A stretch of 6,281 nt of DNA from an uncultured Alphaproteobacteria bacterium (GTDB lineage Bacteria; Pseudomonadota; Alphaproteobacteria; CALKHQ01). Position numbers and translations under genes: made by a program. Below, in pieces: positions 1 through 6,204 of the stretch. The stretch spans positions 1 through 6,281 of the forward strand of contig CALKHQ010000352.1 of the NCBI GenBank assembly GCA_937988735.1, given 5' to 3'. The notes beneath the pieces are model-generated. The model saw nothing but the letters and a program-made list of their open reading frames with translations. It was not told where the DNA came from and did no database searches. The first letter of the stretch is position 1, and every line of letters begins with the position of its first letter.

Positions 1-34
1 CGGCGCCCGGCCCGATCATCGGGGCCGGGCGCCG
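1..34. terminator. GC-rich inverted repeat, probable terminator
   Basis: Bases 1-13 (CGGCGCCCGGCCC) are the exact reverse complement of bases 22-34, giving a 13-bp perfect stem around an 8-nt centre. It begins 16 nt beyond the stop codon of the minus-strand ketoreductase. No T-run follows on either strand, so it would be the tract-less hairpin type often seen in actinomycetes, and it could work in both directions. The window starts at its outer edge, so the stem may extend further. The hairpin is seen directly; termination is inferred from its position. Confidence 0.65.
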
Positions 35-49
35 CGGCCGTGAAGCGCT

Positions 50-1003
50 CTACGCCCGGGTCTGCTGTTGCACGCCGGACGGCCGCACATCGGCCCAGTA
101 GTCCCGCACCGACTCGGCGATGGTCCGGCGCGGACGCCAGCCCAGCAGCCGCATGGCGGGCCGGATGTCCAGCTGCAGCCAGTCGGGTACCAGCGGTTTG
201 CTGCCCTGTTCCACCACCCGGGCGGGCACCCCGCTCAGCTTGATGAGCAGGTCGACCAGGGAGCGGACCGGAATCGCCTCGCCGCGTCCGATATCGACGA
301 TCACTCCGACGTGCTCGGTGGCGAACGCGGCGGCGATCACCGCTTCCGCCGCGTCGCGGACGTCCACATAGTCGCGGTAGGCGCTCAGCGGGCTCAGCCG
401 CACCTCGGCGACCTCGTCCCGCCCGACGCAGGCGGCCAGCCGTTCGGCCACCTGCCCGAGCAGGCTGATGGCCGGCGCCCCGGGCCCGGCGATGTTGGCC
501 AGCCGCAGCACCATGCCGTCGACGGCGCCCGACCGCATGGCCCGCACCGCCGTCTCGGTGGCGGCGAGCTTGGCCCGGCCGTAGGCGGTGTCGGGACGCG
601 GGACGGTGTGCGGCCCGACGGTGGTGCCCGGAGCGACGTGCCCGTATTCCAGGACCGAGCCCAGATGCACCAGCCGTGGCCGGAAGGACAGTGAGGAGAG
701 GGCACTGATCAGTCGCTGGGTCGGCAGCGCCGCGGCCGCCCACATCTCCTCGGCCGATCGGCCCCAGATGCTCCCCACGGTGTTGATCACGATGCCGGGG
801 CGCAGCCGTTCCAGCTCGGCGGCCAGCTCGGCGGCCGACAGCATCGCCAGGTCCATACGGACGAACGGATACTGCGACGGGCGCGGCGACGGCCGACGCC
901 CGGCGACGATGACCCGCCTGCCGCGCTGGGCGAACGCCGCGCAGACGTGGCGGCCGACGAAGCCATGGCCGCCGAGTACCAGCACGCTGCCCTCAGGGGC
1001 CAT
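50..1003 (-). CDS. NDP-4-keto-6-deoxyhexose 4-ketoreductase (extended SDR)
   Basis: This 317-residue protein belongs to the NAD(P)-dependent epimerase/dehydratase family and resembles the deoxysugar 4-ketoreductases of the EryBIV/DnmV/EvaE type. These carry out the last step of NDP-deoxysugar synthesis, reducing the C-4 ketone with NAD(P)H in the cytosol. Visible motifs are the nucleotide-binding glycine motif GGHGFVG (residues 11-17), a GS-x-LEYG segment with the likely catalytic Ser116, the YGRAK motif with Tyr141 and Lys145, and RDYVDVRDAAEA (210-221), typical of extended SDRs. The length is normal for the family. I chose ATG 1003 because a GGGGAGGG ribosome binding site sits 5 nt upstream and the Rossmann motif follows at once. 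An in-frame ATG at 1102, overlapping the upstream stop as ATGA, would add 33 residues without homology features and has no ribosome binding site. It is probably co-transcribed with the UvrA-like gene 95 nt upstream. The stereochemistry of reduction cannot be read from the sequence, and a 3-ketoreductase or epimerase role is the main alternative. Confidence 0.85.
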   Translation of the reverse strand: MAPEGSVLVLGGHGFVGRHVCAAFAQRGRRVIVAGRRPSPRPSQYPFVRMDLAMLSAAELAAELERLRPGIVINTVGSIWGRSAEEMWAAAALPTQRLISALSSLSFRPRLVHLGSVLEYGHVAPGTTVGPHTVPRPDTAYGRAKLAATETAVRAMRSGAVDGMVLRLANIAGPGAPAISLLGQVAERLAACVGRDEVAEVRLSPLSAYRDYVDVRDAAEAVIAAAFATEHVGVIVDIGRGEAIPVRSLVDLLIKLSGVPARVVEQGSKPLVPDWLQLDIRPAMRLLGWRPRRTIAESVRDYWADVRPSGVQQQTRA

Positions 1004-1008
1004 GGGCA

Positions 1009-1016
1009 CCCTCCCC
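1009..1016 (-). promoter_or_regulatory. Ribosome binding site of the ketoreductase
   Basis: On the minus strand this reads GGGGAGGG and ends 5 nt before ATG 1003. It decides the start in favour of 1003 over the upstream ATG at 1102, which lacks any purine-rich site. Confidence 0.7.
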
Positions 1017-1098
1017 TCGCGGTCGCATCCGGCTTCCAGGGTGGCGGCCTCCGCTCGGGGGAGGGTCGAACACCGCTGGCGCCCGGGCGGTTCGCCGC

Positions 1099-3357
1099 TC
1101 ATGCGGCCAGGTACCGGCGCAGGTGATCACCGGTCGCCGAGTCCGGGCATTCCAGCAGTTGCCGGGGAGTGCCGGTGAAGACGACCTGCCCGCCGTGTTT
1201 GCCGCCCTCCGGGCCCAGATCGATGACCCAGTCGGCCCGCCGCACCACGTCGAGGTTGTGCTCGATCACGATGACCGTGTTGCCGGCGTCCACCAGCCGG
1301 TCCAACAGGTCGACGATGGCCTCCACGTCCGACATGTGCAGCCCGGTGGTGGGCTCGTCCAGCACGTAGATGTCGCCGGAGCCGCCGAGCCGGGCGGCGA
1401 GCTTGAGGCGCTGGCGCTCACCGCCGGACAGGGTGCTCAGCGACTGGCCGATGCTCAGGTAGCCCAGGCCCACCTCGAGCAGGCCGCGCAGCCTGTCGCG
1501 CACCTCGCGTTCGGTGAAGAACTCCACCGCCTCCTCGGCGGACATCTCCAGCACGTCCGCGATGGACTTGCCGCGCAGCCGGTGGGCGAGCACTTCGGCG
1601 TTGAACCGGCGGCCCTCGCAGGACTCGCAGCGGGTCCGGACCGGGTCCATGTAGGCCAGTTCGGTGATGAGCTCGCCGCGGCCCTTGCACTCTTGGCAGG
1701 CCCCAGCGGAGTTGAAGCTGAACAGGGCGGCGTCGGTCTTGTTGGCCTTGGCGAAGAGCTTGCGGATCGGGTCCATCGCCTCCAGGAAGCTGACCGGCGT
1801 GGACCGCGCGGACGCCTTGATCGGCGACTGGTCGACGAAGATCGCCTCAGGGTAGGTCTGCATGAACACCTGGGAGACCAGCGAGCTCTTGCCGGAGCCG
1901 GCCACCCCGGTGACCACGGTCAGCACCCCGGTGGGGAAGTCGACCGAGATCGACTTGAGGTTGTGCAGGTCCGCCTCGATGATCGGCAGCCGCCCGGCCG
2001 GCTCGCGAAAGTCGCTCTTGAGCACGCCGGTTCTGCGCAGCCCGGCGCCGGTGAGCGTGTCGGCCTCCCGCAGTTTCTCGAACGGGCCCTCGAAGACGAT
2101 CCGCCCGCCGTGCACGCCGGCCTTCGGCCCGATATCGACGACATGGTCGGCGATCGCGATGACGTCCGGGTCGTGCTCGACGACCAGCACGGTGTTGCCC
2201 TTGTCCCGCAGGGCGCGCAGCAGCTCGTTGAGCCGCCCCACGTCGCGTGGATGCAGCCCGGTGCTCGGCTCATCGAAGACGTAGGTCATGCCGACCAGGC
2301 TGCTGCTGAGGTGACGGACGGTCTTCAGCCGCTGTGCCTCGCCGCCGGACAGCGACAATGTGGCGCGGTCGAGCGTCAGGTAACCCAATCCGATCGCCTC
2401 GATGCGTTCCAGCGACGTGCGGATGCCTTCGACGATCGACGCGACGGCCGGGTCGTCGATCTCCGCCAGCACGGCGATCAGGTCGCTGACCTCCATGGCC
2501 GTCCAGTCGGCGATGTTGCGCCCGTTGATCTCGGTGGCCAGCGCCGTCGGGTTCAGCCGGCGGCCCCGGCAGGAGGTGCACTCGCCGAGCGTGATGAACC
2601 GCTCGATGTTGGCCCTGCCCCGCTCGCTGAGCCCGCTGAGGTCGCGTTTGAGGTTGTTGCGGGCAAACCGGTCGACGACCCCCTCGTACTTCATGTCATA
2701 GGTGGTGTTCTTGGTGCGCACGGTCACCTTGCCGCCGGTGCCGTGGCAGAGCATGTGCCATTCCTCTTCGGTGTAGTCGCGCAGCTTCTTGGACACATCG
2801 AAGTAGCCCGAGGCGGCGTATAGCTGCCAATCCATGCTGCCGACCTTGTGCGTGGGCAGCCGGATCGCGCCCTCCTCCAGGGACTTGGACTTGTCCAGCA
2901 TCGCGTCGACGTCCACACGGCGGACCTGGCCGAGCCCTTCGCACTCCGGGCACATGCCCTCGGGGTTGTTGAAGGAGAACACGTGCGGGGGGTTTTCGGG
3001 CTTGCCGTGGCGAGAGAACAGCACCCGGAGCATCGAGTAGATGTCGGTCATCGTGCCCACGGTCGAGCGGGCGTTCCCGCCGACCGGTTTCTGATCGACG
3101 ATCACCGGGGCGGTCAGGCCCTCGATCGTGTCCACGTGCGGGCGCTGGTATTTGGGGAGCTGGTTGCGGACGAACCAGCTGAACGTGCCGTTGAGCTGTC
3201 GCTGCGCCTCGACCGCCAGGGTGTCGAAGACCAGGGACGACTTGCCCGACCCGGAGACGCCCGTAAAGACGGTGATCTTGTTCTTGGGTATGCGCAGCGA
3301 GACGTCCTTGAGGTTGTGCTCGCGAGCTCCGACGATCTCGATGTGGTCGACCTCCAT
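1099..3357 (-). CDS. UvrA-like (class II) ABC ATPase, probable self-resistance protein
   Basis: This 752-residue protein is a soluble twin-ATPase of the UvrA family, in the short class that includes DrrC (daunorubicin), MtrX (mithramycin) and UvrA2. Members bind DNA carrying drug or adducts and protect producer strains. ATPase half 1 has Walker A GVSGSGKSS (33-41), signature LSGGEAQRLK (336-345) and Walker B with Asp362-Glu363. Half 2 has Walker A GVAGSGKSS (484-492), signature LSGGERQRLK (643-652) and Walker B with Asp667-Glu668. The H-loop histidines are His395 and His700. The second zinc module is complete (Cys554, 557, 577, 580). Of the first, only CPECEGLG (Cys136, 139) remains, and only about 100 residues separate it from Walker A, so the UvrB-docking insert of housekeeping UvrA is missing. 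A further Cys pair lies at 260/263. ATG 3357 was chosen because the conserved start (IEIVGAREHNLKDVSL) follows directly, although no Shine-Dalgarno is visible. GTG 3465 is an in-frame alternative adding 36 residues. The reading frame stays open to 3897, but that part is antisense to the dehydratase. The drug handled is unknown. Confidence 0.92.
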   Translation of the reverse strand: MEVDHIEIVGAREHNLKDVSLRIPKNKITVFTGVSGSGKSSLVFDTLAVEAQRQLNGTFSWFVRNQLPKYQRPHVDTIEGLTAPVIVDQKPVGGNARSTVGTMTDIYSMLRVLFSRHGKPENPPHVFSFNNPEGMCPECEGLGQVRRVDVDAMLDKSKSLEEGAIRLPTHKVGSMDWQLYAASGYFDVSKKLRDYTEEEWHMLCHGTGGKVTVRTKNTTYDMKYEGVVDRFARNNLKRDLSGLSERGRANIERFITLGECTSCRGRRLNPTALATEINGRNIADWTAMEVSDLIAVLAEIDDPAVASIVEGIRTSLERIEAIGLGYLTLDRATLSLSGGEAQRLKTVRHLSSSLVGMTYVFDEPSTGLHPRDVGRLNELLRALRDKGNTVLVVEHDPDVIAIADHVVDIGPKAGVHGGRIVFEGPFEKLREADTLTGAGLRRTGVLKSDFREPAGRLPIIEADLHNLKSISVDFPTGVLTVVTGVAGSGKSSLVSQVFMQTYPEAIFVDQSPIKASARSTPVSFLEAMDPIRKLFAKANKTDAALFSFNSAGACQECKGRGELITELAYMDPVRTRCESCEGRRFNAEVLAHRLRGKSIADVLEMSAEEAVEFFTEREVRDRLRGLLEVGLGYLSIGQSLSTLSGGERQRLKLAARLGGSGDIYVLDEPTTGLHMSDVEAIVDLLDRLVDAGNTVIVIEHNLDVVRRADWVIDLGPEGGKHGGQVVFTGTPRQLLECPDSATGDHLRRYLAA

Positions 3358-3376
3358 GGCGGCAGGGTGGACGGCG

Positions 3377-3397
3377 CCGCTCGAGTCCCGCTCGAGT
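3377..3397. repeat. Two 10-bp direct repeats, 11-bp period
   Basis: CCGCTCGAGT occurs at 3377-3386 and again, without mismatch, at 3388-3397, with one base between. Each copy contains the palindrome CTCGAG, so the two palindromic cores sit on the same DNA face one helical turn apart. They lie 20-40 bp upstream of the UvrA-like start codon, where a -35 region would be if that transcript were leaderless or nearly so. An operator or activator site is plausible, but no binding protein can be named. Confidence 0.5.
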
Positions 3398-3483
3398 GAG
3401 GCGATAGCGGGCTCCAGTCGCGCTGCCGTGGGATTCGAGCCGCCGGCCGCACCATCGCCGGGCACTCGGGTTCCCCGTCCGCC

Positions 3484-3490
3484 GGGAGGT
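3484..3490 (+). promoter_or_regulatory. Ribosome binding site of the 2,3-dehydratase
   Basis: GGGAGGT lies 8 nt before ATG 3499 and 5 nt before the adjacent GTG 3496. Both starts are served, so the initiator is uncertain by one codon. ATG is preferred as the stronger initiator. Confidence 0.6.
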
Positions 3491-3498
3491 GCCAGGTG

Positions 3499-4899
3499 AT
3501 GCGACTGCGGCCGAGGGAGGACCGGGAGCTTCCCCGTCGGCTCGCCCTGTCCGCGGACTGCACGCAAGGTCTTCGTCTGCGGACTGAGGATTTCGACGGA
3601 TGGCTGGCGGAGCGGGCGGCGGCGCATCCGTTCCGGGTCCGCCGGATCCCGTTCCGCCGGTTGCGCGGCTGGCGCTTCGCCCCCAGGACCGGGAACCTGG
3701 TCCACGACAGCGGGCGGTTCTTTTCGGTGGAAGGGCTGCACGTGCGCTGGCCGGCCGGTCGGTTCCCCGAATGGCATCAGCCGATCATCGTGCAGCCGGA
3801 GATCGGGATCCTCGGCATCCTGGCCAAAGAGTTCGACGGGGTGCTGCACTTTCTGATGCAGGCGAAGATGGAGCCGGGGAATCCGCGTCTGCTGCAACTG
3901 TCACCGACCGTGCAGGCGACCCGCAGCAACTACACGCGGGTGCACAAGGGGTCGGCGGTGCGATATCTGGAGTACTTCACCGGGCGGCGCCCCGGCAGGG
4001 TGATCGTCGATGCGCTGCAGTCCGAGCACGGAGCCTGGTTCCACGGCAAGCGCAACCGCAACGTGGTGGTCGAGGTCACCGAGGACGTGCCGCTCGCCGA
4101 CGACTTTTGCTGGCTGACCCTCGGCCAGCTCAACCAGCTGCTGGCCAGGGACAACGTGGTCAACATGGATTCCCGCACGGTGCTGGCCCACCTGCCGGCG
4201 GCGGCCGCGCCGCGGCGCGCCGACCGGTTCCGGGAGGCGCTGGCGGCCTCCTGCGACCCCGAGGCCGGCGCGTTGTGGACGACGGCCGAGGTGCTGAGCT
4301 GGTTCACCGGCATGCGCGCCGAGTGCGAGCTGCGGGCCGGGCGGGTCCCGCTGGAGGGCCTGCCGGGCTGGTACCGCGGCGAGGACGAGATCGCCCGCGA
4401 CGACGGCCGATTCTTCCGCGTCGTCGCGGTCGATGTGCGGGCCGGCAGCCGGGAGGTCGCGGCGTGGACGCAGCCGCTGATCCAGCCGTGCGGCCTGGGC
4501 GTGGCGGCGTTCGTGGTCCGGGACTTCGGCGGTGTGCTGCACGTGCTGGTGCATGCCAAGGCCGAGGCGGGGCTCGGCGACGGCGTCGAACTGGCCCCGA
4601 CCGTGCAATGCGCGCCGGACAACTACCGGGGGATGCAGCCGCCGCCGTTCTTGGAACAGGTGACCGACGCCGGGCCCGAGCGGATCCGCTATCAGGCCAT
4701 CCACGCCGAAGAAGGCGGACGGTTCCTGGCCGCGGAGAACCGCTACCTGATCGTCGAGGCGGACGAGCGGGTCCCCGACTCGCCTCCCCACGGGTACGCG
4801 TGGGTGACCGTCGGCCAGCTCGCCGAGCTGGTCCGCCATGGCCGTTACCTCAACGTGCAGGCGCGCACCCTGCTGGCCTGCCTGCACTCCATGCGGTGA
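3499..4899 (+). CDS. NDP-hexose 2,3-dehydratase
   Basis: This 466-residue protein matches the family of TylX3, EvaA and MtmV. The enzyme removes the C-2 hydroxyl of NDP-4-keto-6-deoxyglucose as water, giving a 3,4-diketo-2,6-dideoxy intermediate, and so commits the sugar to a 2-deoxy form. The protein is an internal duplication, as in the family. The N-half carries HQPIIVQPEIGILGIL (93-108), GVLHFLMQAKMEPGN (114-128) and LSPTVQATRSNYT (134-146). The C-half repeats these as TQPLIQPCGLGVAAF (324-338), GVLHVLVHAKAEAGL (345-359) and LAPTVQCAPDNY (365-376). The N-half is closer to the family consensus, and in the EvaA structure the two halves form unequal sugar-binding pockets. Length is normal and no residue loss is apparent. 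It is the first gene of a plus-strand pair with the C-methyltransferase 77 nt downstream. The start is ATG 3499, or GTG 3496 one codon earlier. Confidence 0.95.
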   Translation: MRLRPREDRELPRRLALSADCTQGLRLRTEDFDGWLAERAAAHPFRVRRIPFRRLRGWRFAPRTGNLVHDSGRFFSVEGLHVRWPAGRFPEWHQPIIVQPEIGILGILAKEFDGVLHFLMQAKMEPGNPRLLQLSPTVQATRSNYTRVHKGSAVRYLEYFTGRRPGRVIVDALQSEHGAWFHGKRNRNVVVEVTEDVPLADDFCWLTLGQLNQLLARDNVVNMDSRTVLAHLPAAAAPRRADRFREALAASCDPEAGALWTTAEVLSWFTGMRAECELRAGRVPLEGLPGWYRGEDEIARDDGRFFRVVAVDVRAGSREVAAWTQPLIQPCGLGVAAFVVRDFGGVLHVLVHAKAEAGLGDGVELAPTVQCAPDNYRGMQPPPFLEQVTDAGPERIRYQAIHAEEGGRFLAAENRYLIVEADERVPDSPPHGYAWVTVGQLAELVRHGRYLNVQARTLLACLHSMR

Positions 4900-4950
4900 G
4901 GGCGGGCGTTCCAGGCAGCCTCGACCGCGCCCCGAAGAACCGCCACCACC

Positions 4951-4980
4951 ATGACCTTCGAGCCGAGGAGGTTGCAATGA
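4951..4980 (+). other. Possible 9-codon mini-ORF overlapping the methyltransferase start
   Basis: An ATG at 4951 opens a frame encoding MTFEPRRLQ, and its TGA stop (4978-4980) overlaps the methyltransferase ATG (4977-4979) as ATGA. The methyltransferase ribosome binding site lies inside it as two consecutive AGG arginine codons. No good ribosome binding site precedes the mini-ORF itself. If translated, it could couple or tune methyltransferase initiation; it may equally be chance. Confidence 0.2.
4965..4971 (+). promoter_or_regulatory. Ribosome binding site of the C-methyltransferase
   Basis: GAGGAGG ends 5 nt before ATG 4977. It is a strong site and fixes the start at the conserved N-terminal zinc motif CRVCGG. 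Confidence 0.8.
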
Positions 4981-6194
4981 GCGAGTGCCGGGTGTGCGGC
5001 GGTGCGGTACGGGAGTTCGTTGACTTCGGCCGGCAGCCGATATCCGATGCCTTTCCCGCCGCGGGGGCGGAGTCTGAGGAGTACTTCTTCCGGCTCGCGG
5101 CAGGGCAGTGCGAGGACTGCACGATGGTGCAGTTGATGGAGGAAGTCCCCCGGGACCTGATGTTCCGCCAGGACTACCCCTACTACTCGTCCGGCTCGGC
5201 CGTGATGCGCAAGCACTTTGAGCAGACCGCGCGGCGCTTTCTGGAGACCGAGCTGACCGGCCCGGATCCCTTCATCGTGGAGATCGGCTGCAACGACGGC
5301 GTCATGCTGAAGACGATCAAGGCGGCGGGCGTGCGGCATCTGGGCGTGGAGCCCTCCGGGGGCGTCGCCGGAGTCGCTGCGGCGGCCGGTGTCCGGGTCA
5401 TGGTGGAGTTCTTCGAGGAGGAGACGGCCAAGCGGATCCGGGAGACGGACGGACCGGCCAATGTGATCTTCGCGGCCAACACGCTGTGCCACATCCCCTA
5501 TATCGGCTCGGTGCTGCGCGGCGTCCGGGAGCTGCTGGCCGACGACGGCGTCTTCGTCTTCGAAGACCCCTATCTGGGCGACATCGTGGCCAAGACCTCC
5601 TTCGACCAGATCTACGACGAGCACTTCTACTTCTTCACCGCCCGCTCGGTGCAGAGCATGGCCGCCCGCTTCGGGCTGGAACTGGTCGACGTGCAGCGGC
5701 TCGCGGTGCACGGCGGGGAGGTCCGCTACACCCTGACGCGGCCCGGGGCGCGCACCCCCTCGCCCGCGGTCGCCGAGCTGATCGCCGCCGAGGACGCCCA
5801 GAAGCTGACCGAGCGGGCCACGCTGGAGGGCTTCGCGGCCAATGTCCAGCGGATCCGCGATGACCTGGTCGCTCTGCTGACGCGGCTGCGGGACGAGGGC
5901 AAGACGGTGGTCGGCTACGGCGCCACGGCCAAGAGCGCCACGGTCACCAACTACTGCTCTCTGGGAACCGGGCTGATCTCGTACGTGTGCGACACCACGC
6001 CCGCCAAGCAGGGCAGGCTCACTCCGGGCACGCACATCCCGGTGCGGCCGGTCGAGGCGTTCCAAAGCTGCTATCCGGACTACGCGGTGCTGTTCGCCTG
6101 GAACCACGCCGACGAGATCATGGCCAAGGAACGCGGCTTCCGCGAGGCCGGCGGCAAATGGATCACCTACGTCCCCGAGGTCCGCATCAGTTAG
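4977..6194 (+). CDS. NDP-sugar 3-C-methyltransferase (SAM- and zinc-dependent)
   Basis: This 405-residue protein belongs to the family of TylCIII, EvaC, MtmC and TcaB9, which move a methyl group from S-adenosylmethionine to C-3 of an NDP-4-keto-2,6-dideoxy (or 3-amino) sugar. Domains in order: an N-terminal zinc-binding part with Cys4-Cys7 and Cys45-Cys48; a YPYYSSGSAVMRKHF substrate-binding stretch (67-81); a SAM-binding Rossmann core with VEIGCNDG (101-108) and the acidic end of the next strand in GVEPSG (123-128); the ANTLCHI loop with His172; the catalytic YDEHFYFF motif with Tyr213, Glu215 and His216; and the C-terminal family domain starting near VVGYGATAKS (311-320). Every expected motif is present and the length is normal, so the enzyme should be active. 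It is probably co-transcribed with the 2,3-dehydratase, which would supply its substrate precursor. The sequence does not show whether the acceptor carries a 3-keto-derived hydroxyl (mycarose type) or a 3-amino group (vancosamine type). Confidence 0.95.
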   Translation: MSECRVCGGAVREFVDFGRQPISDAFPAAGAESEEYFFRLAAGQCEDCTMVQLMEEVPRDLMFRQDYPYYSSGSAVMRKHFEQTARRFLETELTGPDPFIVEIGCNDGVMLKTIKAAGVRHLGVEPSGGVAGVAAAAGVRVMVEFFEEETAKRIRETDGPANVIFAANTLCHIPYIGSVLRGVRELLADDGVFVFEDPYLGDIVAKTSFDQIYDEHFYFFTARSVQSMAARFGLELVDVQRLAVHGGEVRYTLTRPGARTPSPAVAELIAAEDAQKLTERATLEGFAANVQRIRDDLVALLTRLRDEGKTVVGYGATAKSATVTNYCSLGTGLISYVCDTTPAKQGRLTPGTHIPVRPVEAFQSCYPDYAVLFAWNHADEIMAKERGFREAGGKWITYVPEVRIS

Positions 6195-6204
6195 CCGGAC
6201 GGTG

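Larger units (their letters stand above)
3358..3495. promoter_or_regulatory. Divergent intergenic region, likely bidirectional promoter
   Basis: About 140 bp separate the start of the UvrA-like gene from the oppositely directed dehydratase, so promoters for both operons should lie here. I found no convincing -35/-10 pair on either strand. The clearest element is a pair of direct repeats (listed separately) close to the UvrA-like start. The promoter function is inferred from gene layout only. Confidence 0.5.

Noticed and set aside
1123..2823. Long plus-strand open frame of 566 codons
   Set aside because: It lies wholly antisense to the UvrA-like gene, whose motifs are unmistakable. Its translation is rich in His, Gln, Asp and Gly with no domain, as expected of an antisense frame in GC-rich DNA.
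3358..3897. Minus-strand upstream extension of the UvrA-like frame (180 codons)
   Set aside because: Most of it runs antisense to the clearly coding 2,3-dehydratase, and it has no UvrA homology. Conserved UvrA sequence begins at ATG 3357.
3600..4976. Apparent N-terminal extension of the C-methyltransferase frame back to 3600
   Set aside because: The stretch is out of frame with the dehydratase, gives a low-complexity Gly/Arg/Pro/Ala-rich translation, and a strong ribosome binding site and the zinc motif fix the real start at 4977.
4845..6107. Minus-strand open frame of 420 codons opposite the methyltransferase
   Set aside because: It is a shadow of the methyltransferase frame with no recognisable motif and no matching ribosome binding site.
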